The notes: generated by a model from the sequence alone, not told the origin. A DNA stretch of 44,434 nucleotides from Luminiphilus sp. (GCA_016778045.1 JADHQG010000009.1:1-44434), one strand, 5' to 3'; shown: positions 9,435 to 17,375, numbered from the stretch's first letter. Numbers and translations: made by a program.

Positions 9435-10088
9435 TCAGCGGGCTGCCAATTCCTTGTCGACCAGATACCGCGCAATTTCCAGCATATTCGTCTGACTGCC
9501 GGCCGCTCGTGTCTCGATCAGATATTTGCCTGCGACCATCAGCGAGGGCGTACCGGAAATTTTTGCAGACCGCGCCCTAGAGTCTGCCTGTCTCACCTGC
9601 GAATCAACGCCAAATGAGTCAAAGGCCTTGTCAAACTGCGCGGGATCAACACCGTTGTCCTCGAACAAATCACGGAGCTCCAGCCGGGATACCAGGCGCT
9701 TTCGCTGTACGTGCATGGCATCGAAAATCGCAGGATGCAGCTTTTCCTTCACATCAAGCACTTCGGCAATGAAGTACGCTTTGGCATGGATTCGCATGGG
9801 CTCGTTCCACACTGCCGGCGATGGCTTCACCACAGCGCCTTCCGGTAACTGCTTACCCCACGCGGTGAGCATAGGCTCGAAGGTGTAACAGTGGCCGCAG
9901 CCGTACCAAAAAAACTCGGTGACCACGACGTCATCACCGCGACTGACAGCCACCGGAGGATTCAGGGTTTGGTAGTGCTCCCCCTCGACCCAGCGCTCCT
10001 CTGCTGAGGCCGTGCCTGCGAAGACGATAGACAGCAGCGCCGCCATCGCCCAGGCCATTGAAGAAAAGTGAGTGCGGATGCCGGTCAT
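9435..10088 (-). CDS. dsbA: Periplasmic thiol:disulfide interchange protein DsbA
   Basis: Introduces disulfides into exported proteins and is normally reoxidised by DsbB. 217 residues from ATG 10088, which has an AAGGAGG ribosome site about 9 nt upstream; reading further upstream would only add an implausible leader. Signal peptide residues 1-29, ending TASA before EERW. Active site WYGCGHCYTFEP (Cys64, Cys67): the dipeptide between the cysteines is Gly-His, as in protein disulfide isomerase, not the Pro-His of E. coli DsbA. The cis-proline loop is GTPSLMV. It is the last gene of the c5-c4-dsbA run, 49 nt after cytochrome c4, which suits joint maturation of periplasmic cytochromes. Confidence 0.94.
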   Translation of the reverse strand: MTGIRTHFSSMAWAMAALLSIVFAGTASAEERWVEGEHYQTLNPPVAVSRGDDVVVTEFFWYGCGHCYTFEPMLTAWGKQLPEGAVVKPSPAVWNEPMRIHAKAYFIAEVLDVKEKLHPAIFDAMHVQRKRLVSRLELRDLFEDNGVDPAQFDKAFDSFGVDSQVRQADSRARSAKISGTPSLMVAGKYLIETRAAGSQTNMLEIARYLVDKELAAR

Positions 10089-10137
10089 GTCGTTCTCCCT
10101 CCTTGGAATATGCCCGGGGCAACTGGCCCCTGAAACG

Positions 10138-10788
10138 CTACTGAGTGGGTTGCAGGCCTGCAATATAGCTTGCGACCGCCTCGATCTCCATATCGCTCAT
10201 GCGGAATGCGGTTGTGCGCATAATTTTGGCCTCGCCGCCGTTGGTGCGCCCGGTAGGGTCTTCATAGCCTTTTCGGAACATCTTCAGCTGAGCCGCGATG
10301 TATTCGGCGTGCTGACCACCCAAAGACGGGTAACCAGCCGGACCATTGCCATTACCCGTAGGGCTGTGACAACCAGAGCAGGCCGGCACCTGCCGCTCAG
10401 CAATGCCGGCGAGATAAACCTTGCGGCCCAGAGCCACTTTGTTGGGATCAGCCATGCCACCCGTTCGCGGCTGAGCATCATAAAACGCGGCGATATCGGC
10501 CAGGTCCTGATCTGACATGTTGTCGACCTGCCCCGCCATCAGCGCAACGGGCCGACGGCCGTCTCGGATGTCTTTCATCTGCTTCAGCAAGTACTTGTGC
10601 CCCAGTCCGGCCAGCTTTGGAAAGGCAGGGACGGCACTATTACCATCAACGCCGTGACACGCGACACAGGTTGCAGCCTTCGCCTGGCCCGCCTCGACAT
10701 CGCCGCCGGCCATCGCTTGATCGCCGGCCAGCACCAGCGTGAGCGCGATGGAAAATTTGCTTAAAGACTGAAACATAAGAATACCCAT
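10138..10788 (-). CDS. Dihaem cytochrome c4
   Basis: A periplasmic, usually membrane-associated electron carrier that can feed terminal oxidases. 216 residues with an N-terminal signal (core SIALTLVLAGDQAMAG) and two repeated cytochrome c folds: CVACH (Cys41, Cys44, His45) and CSGCH (Cys137, Cys140, His141). Methionines at LMAGQVDNMSD and IMRTTAFRMSD are candidate sixth ligands. ATG 10788 is taken as start; ATG 10776 is equally possible and leaves a cleaner signal peptide, since neither has an obvious ribosome site. It lies between cytochrome c5 and dsbA on the same strand. Confidence 0.95.
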   Translation of the reverse strand: MGILMFQSLSKFSIALTLVLAGDQAMAGGDVEAGQAKAATCVACHGVDGNSAVPAFPKLAGLGHKYLLKQMKDIRDGRRPVALMAGQVDNMSDQDLADIAAFYDAQPRTGGMADPNKVALGRKVYLAGIAERQVPACSGCHSPTGNGNGPAGYPSLGGQHAEYIAAQLKMFRKGYEDPTGRTNGGEAKIMRTTAFRMSDMEIEAVASYIAGLQPTQ

Positions 10789-10843
10789 CAAATCGGACTT
10801 GGGGGCGCGGCCATCTGCACCCCAGTAAATCAGCGACCCGTGT

Positions 10844-11161
10844 TTACTGTGCAGTGGCCATGTAAGTAATCAGTGCTGCGTAATCCTCATCGCTACAGCT
10901 GTTGCACAACCCGCCTGGGGGCATTGCGTTAAGGCCATTGCGAACCGAAGCCACCAACGCCTCCATGCCCTTTTCCATACGAGGCGCCCAGGCTTCGGCA
11001 TTGCCAGTCGCTGGCGCACCCGCCACGCCAACTGCATGGCACGCACCGCACGAGGCGGCATATTGAGGAGGTGGATCACCCGCAAAAACTGCCGGTGCAG
11101 CGGCCAGTGCCGCGAGAGCAACAACCCGTGCAGTGTTGCGAATAAAAGCTACTGTTCTCAT
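10844..11161 (-). CDS. Monohaem cytochrome c5-family protein
   Basis: A small exported electron carrier. 105 residues with a signal peptide ending AVFA near residue 27, haem site CGACH (Cys38, Cys41, His42), probable axial Met80 in AMPPGGLC, and the extra cysteine pair CNSC (Cys86, Cys89) that forms the disulfide typical of the c5 family. ATG at 11161. Its ribosome binding site lies in the loop of a perfect short inverted repeat (11163-11177). It is the first gene of the leftward c5-c4-dsbA operon. Confidence 0.93.
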   Translation of the reverse strand: MRTVAFIRNTARVVALAALAAAPAVFAGDPPPQYAASCGACHAVGVAGAPATGNAEAWAPRMEKGMEALVASVRNGLNAMPPGGLCNSCSDEDYAALITYMATAQ

Positions 11162-11162
11162 G

Positions 11163-11177
11163 ATCAGACCCTCTGAT
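11163..11177 (-). promoter_or_regulatory. Inverted repeat enclosing the cytochrome c5 ribosome binding site
   Basis: On the minus strand ATCAGA-GGG-TCTGAT is a perfect 6-bp inverted repeat starting two bases before the cytochrome c5 ATG (11161). The purine-rich GAGGG that would pair with 16S rRNA lies in and next to the loop. It may act as an RNA hairpin limiting translation, or as a DNA operator; neither is shown. Confidence 0.4.
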
Positions 11178-11441
11178 GTCCTTTATTTCTATTACCGGCT
11201 TACGCCAGTACATCTTCGCCCTAGCGACGACGTGGTTCATTTACGCCCATTTCAGCCCAGTGGCTCAAACAACGTTGCTTATCTGGCGATCGACCTGCAG
11301 TGTGATGGTATTACCGGTCGATCTTGCCGCACCGCTTACCCGAGCTTTGGCCCGCAAGGCCAAAATTACAGCGGTTTTCAGGCGTCAAAGCCCAAAGAGC
11401 GTGGCATTATAGACGTTCCTTGTCGCGGCACAAATCGCAAA
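11178..11441. other. Cytochrome c5/engB intergenic region, with a short perfect hairpin
   Basis: About 280 nt divide the two divergent genes, unusually long for this window. TTTGGCC (11346-11352) pairs perfectly with GGCCAAA (11358-11364) around a 5-nt loop. A 78-codon open frame (11176-11412) has some hydrophobic stretches but no ribosome site or recognisable family, so I do not call it a gene. No strong sigma-70 promoter was identified by eye. Confidence 0.4.
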
Positions 11442-12104
11442 ATGACCGACTCGGGGGCCTCCTCCAGCTACATCAACTTTCGCAATGCCGCGTTTTTACA
11501 GAGCGCCAGTGCTATTGAAAATGCCCCGAGCGATACCGGCTCGGAAGTAGCATTTGCGGGCCGCTCCAATTCTGGAAAATCCAGCGCCATTAATACGCTG
11601 ACGGCGCAAGGAAAGCTGGCACGCACGTCTCGCACGCCCGGCAGAACACAGTTGATCAACTTCTTTTCTCTCAGTCAAAGCCAGCGACTGGTTGATCTTC
11701 CGGGATACGGCTTTGCCAAGGTGCCGCTAGCCGTTAAGAAAAAGTGGAATCAGCAGTTGGAGCGCTATCTTCAGTACCGGGAGAGTCTTCGCGGTCTGGT
11801 CATGCTAATGGATGTCCGCCATCCCTTAACTGATGCCGACAACCAAATGCTGGGATGGGCAGTGGCGGCCAGCATGCCGGTGCATATCCTGCTCACCAAA
11901 GCTGACAAACTGAAGCGAGGCCCGGCACAAAGCACGCTGCTGTCAGTGCGTGGTGAGCTTGCTGCGCAATCTGAATTGATCAGCGTTCAGTTGTTTTCCT
12001 CACTGAAACGCCAAGGCGTGGATGAGTTGAGCCGACAGCTCAACCAGTGGTTAACAGACGACTCAGTGTTTGAAGATCTCGCGACGCCCGCTAGCGACGC
12101 CTGA
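11442..12104 (+). CDS. engB: Ribosome-biogenesis GTP-binding protein EngB (YihA/YsxC)
   Basis: An essential GTPase used in large-subunit assembly and linked to division. 220 residues from ATG 11442; upstream in-frame sequence has no family similarity, so the longer reading is rejected. Motifs: G1 GRSNSGKSS (residues 40-48), the [11 protein letters not shown] switch region, G3 [11 protein letters not shown] (84-94) and G4 LLTKADKL. It converges on polA with an 8-nt gap, the same partner as in E. coli, but there is no room for a small RNA between them. Confidence 0.96.
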   Translation: MTDSGASSSYINFRNAAFLQSASAIENAPSDTGSEVAFAGRSNSGKSSAINTLTAQGKLARTSRTPGRTQLINFFSLSQSQRLVDLPGYGFAKVPLAVKKKWNQQLERYLQYRESLRGLVMLMDVRHPLTDADNQMLGWAVAASMPVHILLTKADKLKRGPAQSTLLSVRGELAAQSELISVQLFSSLKRQGVDELSRQLNQWLTDDSVFEDLATPASDA

Positions 12105-12112
12105 GCGTTAAC

Positions 12113-14869
12113 TCAGTGTGCCTGATCCCAATTATCACCGGTACCCGCCTCTACCAGCAGCGGCACATCCAGTACCCCTACTCCTGACATCAACTGGGTG
12201 ACCGTTGCGCAGAGTTCCTCAACAGCACTGGCCTCGACTTCAAACACCAGCTCATCATGAACCTGCATAATCAAGCGCGCGTCGACGCCGGAGGTGGCCA
12301 GCCAGTCGTCCACCGCCAGCATGGCCATTTTGATGATATCGGCGGCGGTGCCCTGCATCGGTGCGTTGATAGCCGTGCGCTCGGCAGCCTGTTGCCGCTG
12401 GCGATTGCGCGCGTTGATCTCTGGGAGGTAAAGCCTGCGCCCCCGGAGCGTCTCGACATATCCGATGTCATGCGCTGACTCTCGGGTGCGGGCCATGTAC
12501 TCCGCCACCCCGGGGTAGCGCGCAAAGTAAAGATCGATGTATTCCTGCGCTTCGTTTCGACCGATACCCAGCTGCTTGCCAAGCCCGAAAGCCGACATGC
12601 CGTAGATCAAGCCGAAATTGATGGCCTTGGCTTTGCGCCGCTGATCGCCCGAAACCGCATCGATGCCAACGCCAAAGACCTCCGCCGCCGTGGCGCTGTG
12701 CACATCCAGCCCCTCGGCAAAAGCGGTGAGCAAGCCGGAGTCCTGGGAGAGGTGCGCCATGATGCGCAACTCGATTTGGGAATAGTCGGCGGCCACAATT
12801 TTATTGCCTGGGGAGGCGATAAAAGCCTGGCGGATACGCCGACCTTCTTCCGTTCGAATGGGGATATTCTGAAGGTTAGGGTCAGAGGAAGAGAGGCGGC
12901 CTGTTGCCGTAACCGCCTGATGGTAAGAGGTATGGACCCGACCTGTCCGCGAGTCAATCATCTCTGGCAGCTTGTCGGTATAGGTCGACTTCAGCTTACT
13001 CAGACCACGGTACTCCATCAGCACGGCGGGTAACGGGTAATCCAGCGCAAGCTCGGCCAGAACATCCTCAGCGGTAGAGGGGGCGCCCTTGGGTGTCTTT
13101 CTCAAGACAGGCAGCTCAAGCTGGTTGAATAAAATTTCTCCCAACTGCTTTGGCGAGCCCAAATTAAAGGGGCCACCGGCCAATTCATGAGCCTGAGACT
13201 CCAGCGCGAGGATTCGCTCCCCCAACTCCTGACTATGAGCTGCCAGTGTATCGCGGCATACCAGTGCGCCATTGCGCTCGATCCGTGACAACACAGGGAC
13301 TAGCGGAATCTCCAACTCACGATAAAGCGCAGAAAGCGCTGGCTCTTGTTTTAGTTTTTCAGACAGCTGCTGATGGAGCCTGAATGTGACCTCCGCATCC
13401 TCCGCCGCGTAGGGTGCGGCTTGCTCAATCGGCACCTGATTGAAGGTGAGCTGCTTGGCACCTTTGCCCGCGATATCCTCAAAATGAATCGTGCGCTGTC
13501 CAAGATATTTCAGCGCCAGCGTGTCGAGATCGTGTCGGCTACCTGCCGAATCAATCACGTAAGACTCCAGCATGGTGTCCTCGTGAATGCCGCGTAGCGT
13601 AATGCCGTGGTTGACCAGCACGTTGGCGTCGTACTTCAGATGCTGGCCGACTTTGGCGACGCGCTCGTCTTCCAGCAGCGGCTTGAGCGCCTCCAGCACC
13701 GCGTCTCGGTTTAGCTGGTCCGGTGCACCCGGATAATCGTGGGCCAGCGGCACATAGGCAGCCGCACCTGCCTCTACGGCAAAAGACACCCCCACGACTT
13801 CGGCAGCCATGTAATTCAGGCTGGTCGTCTCGGTATCAAAGGCAAACAGCGATGAGCGGCTGAGCTTGGCAAGCCACTCGTCAAAAGTCGACTGATCGAA
13901 CACGGTGGTGACTTCGACAGCTTCGCTCGCCTGCGCAGGCTCAGCGGCCGGCACATCATCCTCGGCCGTGCGACCTGACAAAGCCGCCGCATCATTGCCA
14001 CCTTGTAGCAGCGCGTCCAGCCAGGTCTTGAACTCGAGCTCGCGAAACAGGGTGATCAAAGCGTCTTGGTCCGGCGGATCTGAATCGAGGTCACCCTCCG
14101 CAAGACCCAATTCGCAATCTGTCTTGATAGTTGCCAGTTCGTAACTCAGTTCTGCGTCGCTTTTGGCACCCTCTAGCTTGGCGGCGAGACCCTTGGCACC
14201 GCGAATCGGCAGCTCGGCGACCGCATCGAGCTGCGCGTAAATCGAGTCGAGACCGCCAAGGTGCTGCAATAGCGCCGTCGCCGTTTTCTCACCCACTCCC
14301 GCGACCCCCGGGATGTTGTCGACCTTGTCGCCCATCAATGCCAACAGATCAATAATCAGCTCGGGAGGCACACCGAACTTTTCCACCACGCCGTCACAAT
14401 CCATGGCGGTATTGTTCATGGTGTTGATGAGCGTCACGTGGTCATTCACCAATTGCGCCATGTCTTTATCGCCGGTCGAAATCACGACCTCACGGGCGTT
14501 GGCGGCAGCCTGCACCGACAGCGTGCCAATCACATCGTCCGCTTCCACACCGCCGATACAGATCAGCGGCAATCCCATTGCACGAATCGCGTTGTGGATC
14601 GGCTCGATCTGCTCTCGCAGTTCTTCCGGCATCGGTGGGCGATTAGCCTTGTATTCAGAGTAGATCTCGTTGCGAAACGTGGGACCTTTTGCATCGAACA
14701 CCACCACCACCTGATCGCCGGCATAGTCCGACACCAGTTTGCGAATCATGCCAATGACACCTTTGGCCGCACCGGTATTGAGGCCTTTGGAATTCGTGAG
14801 CGCAGGTAGTGCGTGATAGGCCCTGAATAGGTATGAGGATCCGTCGACCAAAATCAGGCGGTTAGCCAT
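12113..14869 (-). CDS. polA: DNA polymerase I
   Basis: Repairs gaps and removes Okazaki primers. 918 residues (E. coli 928) with all three domains. The 5' nuclease occupies about 1-300 (start MANRLILVDGSSYLFRAYHA; GDKVDNIPGVAGVGEKTA). The proofreading 3'-5' exonuclease keeps its acidic pair in FDTETTSL near residue 342. The polymerase has motif A AADYSQIELRIMAH (about 692), motif B RRKAKAINFGLIYGMSAFG (about 743) and motif C MQVHDELVFEV (about 869). The start lies 4 nt after the SCO stop, so it is probably co-transcribed with, and possibly translationally coupled to, cytochrome oxidase assembly genes, an odd partnership. Confidence 0.98.
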   Translation of the reverse strand: MANRLILVDGSSYLFRAYHALPALTNSKGLNTGAAKGVIGMIRKLVSDYAGDQVVVVFDAKGPTFRNEIYSEYKANRPPMPEELREQIEPIHNAIRAMGLPLICIGGVEADDVIGTLSVQAAANAREVVISTGDKDMAQLVNDHVTLINTMNNTAMDCDGVVEKFGVPPELIIDLLALMGDKVDNIPGVAGVGEKTATALLQHLGGLDSIYAQLDAVAELPIRGAKGLAAKLEGAKSDAELSYELATIKTDCELGLAEGDLDSDPPDQDALITLFRELEFKTWLDALLQGGNDAAALSGRTAEDDVPAAEPAQASEAVEVTTVFDQSTFDEWLAKLSRSSLFAFDTETTSLNYMAAEVVGVSFAVEAGAAAYVPLAHDYPGAPDQLNRDAVLEALKPLLEDERVAKVGQHLKYDANVLVNHGITLRGIHEDTMLESYVIDSAGSRHDLDTLALKYLGQRTIHFEDIAGKGAKQLTFNQVPIEQAAPYAAEDAEVTFRLHQQLSEKLKQEPALSALYRELEIPLVPVLSRIERNGALVCRDTLAAHSQELGERILALESQAHELAGGPFNLGSPKQLGEILFNQLELPVLRKTPKGAPSTAEDVLAELALDYPLPAVLMEYRGLSKLKSTYTDKLPEMIDSRTGRVHTSYHQAVTATGRLSSSDPNLQNIPIRTEEGRRIRQAFIASPGNKIVAADYSQIELRIMAHLSQDSGLLTAFAEGLDVHSATAAEVFGVGIDAVSGDQRRKAKAINFGLIYGMSAFGLGKQLGIGRNEAQEYIDLYFARYPGVAEYMARTRESAHDIGYVETLRGRRLYLPEINARNRQRQQAAERTAINAPMQGTAADIIKMAMLAVDDWLATSGVDARLIMQVHDELVFEVEASAVEELCATVTQLMSGVGVLDVPLLVEAGTGDNWDQAH

Positions 14870-14873
14870 TGCG

Positions 14874-15524
14874 TCAGTGCTCCCACAAGTACTGAGTGGA
14901 ACGTAAGGTTACCCGCATTTTGGGGATGTCGAGGGGCGCACGAAAAAAACCGTGGTAATCGCCGCGCGGATTCATGAGCATGACATTCGCACTGTGCTCC
15001 ATTTGGTAGTCGCCAGTCGGCTCACTCACCTTGCGGAACGGCGCATTAAGCCGTTGCGCAAAACTGAGAATATCGGCGAACTCCCCGGTGACACCCAAAA
15101 AGTCGGCGTGAAAATACGGCACATACTCGGCGAGCCGATCCGGTGTATCGCGAGCCGGATCGACCGACAGCATGACCACACGCGCATCGCTGGCTTCGGT
15201 ATCAGCGAGCTGCGCCTTCAGCTCCGCCAGTTCTGCCATCGTTGTAGGGCAGATATCCGGGCAGTGGGTGAAACCAAAGAAAATCAGCGTCCAATGATTC
15301 GTCAAAGAAGCGCGGGTAAAAGGCATTCCGTGGTGGTCAACCAGTGAGAAATCGCCCGGGTCGCGAGGCGCGTCGAACAAAAACAAGCCATTGGCACGAG
15401 TTTCAGCGAGACTCATGACGCGAGGCTCGCCAACACGGTGAATAAAGCTGGCAACGATGACCGTCATAAACAGCAATACGCCTGCAATGGTCCAGCGAAC
15501 ACCGTTTCGAGTTGAATCCACCAC
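14874..15524 (-). CDS. SCO1/SenC-family copper chaperone
   Basis: Delivers copper to, or reduces, the CuA site of cytochrome oxidase subunit II. 216 residues: a single N-terminal membrane anchor (about 11-28) and a periplasmic thioredoxin fold with FTHCPDICPTTM (Cys88, Cys92) and the third copper ligand in QMEHSANVMLMNP (His177). Start GTG 15524 with GAGG about 8 nt upstream. It follows the SCO-like unknown gene by 6 nt and precedes polA by 4 nt. In related clusters ctaA and ctaB often lie next to sco; neither is present here. Confidence 0.95.
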   Translation of the reverse strand: MVDSTRNGVRWTIAGVLLFMTVIVASFIHRVGEPRVMSLAETRANGLFLFDAPRDPGDFSLVDHHGMPFTRASLTNHWTLIFFGFTHCPDICPTTMAELAELKAQLADTEASDARVVMLSVDPARDTPDRLAEYVPYFHADFLGVTGEFADILSFAQRLNAPFRKVSEPTGDYQMEHSANVMLMNPRGDYHGFFRAPLDIPKMRVTLRSTQYLWEH

Positions 15525-15530
15525 GCTGCC

Positions 15531-16193
15531 TCAGGCCCCTGAATGCTTCAATAAAAAGCGCAAATCGCTAATCACATCTTTGTAATAGAGGTCATCGGAT
15601 ATACGCATCATGATCCAGCCGGCCGGATCAACGACGTACCAGTGTTCGGCCTGGTCAACGGACTCGGGTACCAGCGCATTTAGCTGAGCCACAGGCAAGG
15701 TCAGTGGTGTTACGCCAAGATGCTCCTGGCCCAACCAATCCAACAGAGCGAGAGAGGCCTCGCCATCCTCGAGATTGGCAGGAACCGTCACCGAAGCCGT
15801 TGCGACATGACCCAACACGACTCGCCCAACGCGGTTGAAGTCCTTACCCAGTGCCAAGTGAATTTGTCGCGTTTGGTAAAGCTGCTGCTGGCAAGTGTCG
15901 CCGCAGACATCACCACGTTGCACCACCAGCAACCGCCACTTGGCCGGCAAATCCTCCCACAGTGTGTCTGCCACCCCCTCGTGTTGAAACACGACGTCTG
16001 TCAACGAGCGGGGGGGATTAATCAGCTCACCGTGATTCGCGGTGCCGACGCTGTCCAAAATATCAACGTATCCCTTTTCTACCGCCCACCACAGTGCAGT
16101 GGCAGCCACCATCATGCTCAGCGGGATTCCCGCAATGAGCAGCAATATGCGTCGCGCGCTCCGCTGCGCCATAGCTGGGCTTTGTGCTGTCAT
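15531..16193 (-). CDS. SCO-like thioredoxin-fold membrane protein of the oxidase cluster, not named
   Basis: I do not recognise a named function. The 220 residues have one N-terminal membrane segment (about 15-37) and a periplasmic domain. Cys97 and Cys101 (GDVCGDTCQQQL) form a Cys-x3-Cys pair, as in SCO (CPDIC), and His184 (AEHWYVVDPAGWIMM) is followed by the D-P-x-G strand typical of thioredoxin-like folds. The first-Cys-to-His distance is 87 residues, against 89 in the SCO protein next door. A second copper chaperone or thiol reductase for the oxidase is a reasonable inference. Its ATG overlaps the SURF1 stop (ATGA), so the two are translationally coupled. Confidence 0.85.
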   Translation of the reverse strand: MTAQSPAMAQRSARRILLLIAGIPLSMMVAATALWWAVEKGYVDILDSVGTANHGELINPPRSLTDVVFQHEGVADTLWEDLPAKWRLLVVQRGDVCGDTCQQQLYQTRQIHLALGKDFNRVGRVVLGHVATASVTVPANLEDGEASLALLDWLGQEHLGVTPLTLPVAQLNALVPESVDQAEHWYVVDPAGWIMMRISDDLYYKDVISDLRFLLKHSGA

Positions 16194-16951
16194 GATTTAC
16201 CGCCGCCGACTAACTTGCCAATATTGGTCAGACGCCAGAGCCCAATCAATACCAGTACCCCAGCCATGGCAAACCATTGCAGCGCGTAACCGATATGCTT
16301 TGAAGGCGCCTGATTCACAACAGGCCACTCTGCTGCCAAAGCAACCGGTGAGTCCGGCGCAATACGAACTTCGAAGGGCAGCACCTGTCTACCCGACAAC
16401 GTTGTCAGTGAGCTCGACCAGTCGTCCCAGTACAACGTCTGCACGGGAGCCGGCAAGGTGGCGGGTGGCTCGGGCTTTTGCATCATCAATGGCTTGCTAC
16501 TGGGCACATAGATCCGGCCGGACAGGGACACTTCGCCTTCAGGCAAGGTGGGCACCGGCAGAGTTTTGCGCGCAGGATCACCCGCAATCCATCCCAAATT
16601 GAGCGGCACCAGTGCATCACCAGCACTGACCAGCGCGATGACGTGGTAACCCACCCGCCCGCGATGCAGCCGGTTGTCCAACAAGAGATAGTGATTCGAT
16701 GTGAACCGACCTTGCCAAGCGACCTGCCGATCAGCCGTCGCAGCGATCGGCTGAACAGCGAGGGACTGGGGGGTGACGGCCGGTAACGCGGCCCGAGCTT
16801 GCCATCGATCCTCAAGAGCAGACTTCTCCCCGGCGCGACCCAGCTGCCAGAAGCCCAAGTTCAGCAACAGCGCCAGCAAGACCACGCCCGCCAGCGCCGC
16901 CCTTAAATCACCTCTGACCGCCAGAGGCCCGAGGCTTAGGTTAAACTGCAT
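16190..16951 (-). CDS. SURF1-family cytochrome oxidase biogenesis protein
   Basis: Helps insert haem a into subunit I. 253 residues with two membrane helices at the ends (about 17-37, with LLNLGFWQLGRAGEK just after, and about 225-243, within SKHIGYALQWFAMAGVLVLI) around a periplasmic domain; this hairpin layout and both signature stretches define the family. ATG 16951 is preferred to an in-frame start 14 codons upstream because the family begins close to the first helix. It is first in the leftward run SURF1 - SCO-like - SCO - polA, and divergent from DUF2909. Confidence 0.94.
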   Translation of the reverse strand: MQFNLSLGPLAVRGDLRAALAGVVLLALLLNLGFWQLGRAGEKSALEDRWQARAALPAVTPQSLAVQPIAATADRQVAWQGRFTSNHYLLLDNRLHRGRVGYHVIALVSAGDALVPLNLGWIAGDPARKTLPVPTLPEGEVSLSGRIYVPSSKPLMMQKPEPPATLPAPVQTLYWDDWSSSLTTLSGRQVLPFEVRIAPDSPVALAAEWPVVNQAPSKHIGYALQWFAMAGVLVLIGLWRLTNIGKLVGGGKS

Positions 16952-17017
16952 GCCATACTCTCTCTCTTGGTCGCGGCACTCTTCAGCGGCCACATCAGGC
17001 TCGCCGGGATACTCACC

Positions 17018-17263
17018 ATGCTCAAGACCGTCATCGTGCTGCTCATGATAGCGCTTGTCGCCAGCCTCGCGTCGGGCCTGGTTTTCCTGATGTCAGACCG
17101 AGGCAGCCCCGACAAAAAGCGTCTCTTCACGTCTCTCGGGGTGCGCCTCGGACTGGGTGTGTGCCTGCTTCTCGTCGTTCTTTACGGCGTGATCACAGGC
17201 CAACTGGGTCACCAAAACCCCTGGGACCCCGGCCCGATAAGTCCAGAGGGCTCACAACAATAG
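17018..17263 (+). CDS. DUF2909 twin-transmembrane protein
   Basis: Function unknown; a small inner-membrane protein regularly found in proteobacterial cox clusters next to SURF1 and coxC. 81 residues with two helices (about 3-24 and 42-60) joined by a short charged turn (SDRGSPDKKRLFTSLG), then a short polar tail. ATG 17018 gives the minimal two-helix protein; a longer reading upstream would overlap the SURF1 leader. It is transcribed opposite to both the oxidase and SURF1 operons. Confidence 0.85.
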   Translation: MLKTVIVLLMIALVASLASGLVFLMSDRGSPDKKRLFTSLGVRLGLGVCLLLVVLYGVITGQLGHQNPWDPGPISPEGSQQ

Positions 17264-17272
17264 CCAACCTGT

Positions 17273-17338
17273 CGTGATGTGCCGCCGAGGCCGGGTCAGG
17301 GCACCGAGCCCTACACGGGCGTCCGGCACGGCATCACG
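17273..17338 (+). other. Imperfect stem-loop element downstream of DUF2909
   Basis: CGTGATG (17273-17279) pairs with CATCACG (17332-17338), followed inward by GCCG with CGGC (17281-17284 with 17324-17327), and an internal hairpin GGGC-ACCGA-GCCC (17299-17311). The element sits between the DUF2909 stop and the terminator, so it would be the folded 3' UTR of that mRNA. No known RNA family is recognised. Confidence 0.35.
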
Positions 17339-17347
17339 CATCGCCAT

Positions 17348-17375
17348 AAAAAAAGGGCGCTGCGGCGCCCTTTTT
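17348..17375. terminator. Bidirectional rho-independent terminator
   Basis: An A-run, then GGGCGC (17355-17360), TGCG loop, GCGCCC (17365-17370), then TTTTT. The stem is perfect and the flanking A- and T-runs allow termination from both sides: DUF2909 from the left and the coxB-coxA-ctaG-coxC operon from the right. Confidence 0.9.

Noticed and set aside
11176-11412. 78-codon open frame between cytochrome c5 and engB
   Set aside because: No ribosome binding site, no recognised family and odd composition; hydrophobic stretches alone do not support a gene.
11133-11441. Longer N-terminus for EngB
   Set aside because: The extra 103 residues have no similarity to the GTPase family and the reading would begin inside the cytochrome c5 gene.
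12105-12112. Spot 42-type small RNA between polA and engB, as in E. coli
   Set aside because: Only 8 nt separate the two stops, so there is no space for one.
13373-14809. Several rightward open frames opposite polA (also opposite glnE, gyrB, glyS and coxA)
   Set aside because: These are shadows of strongly conserved genes on the other strand, a normal effect of high GC.
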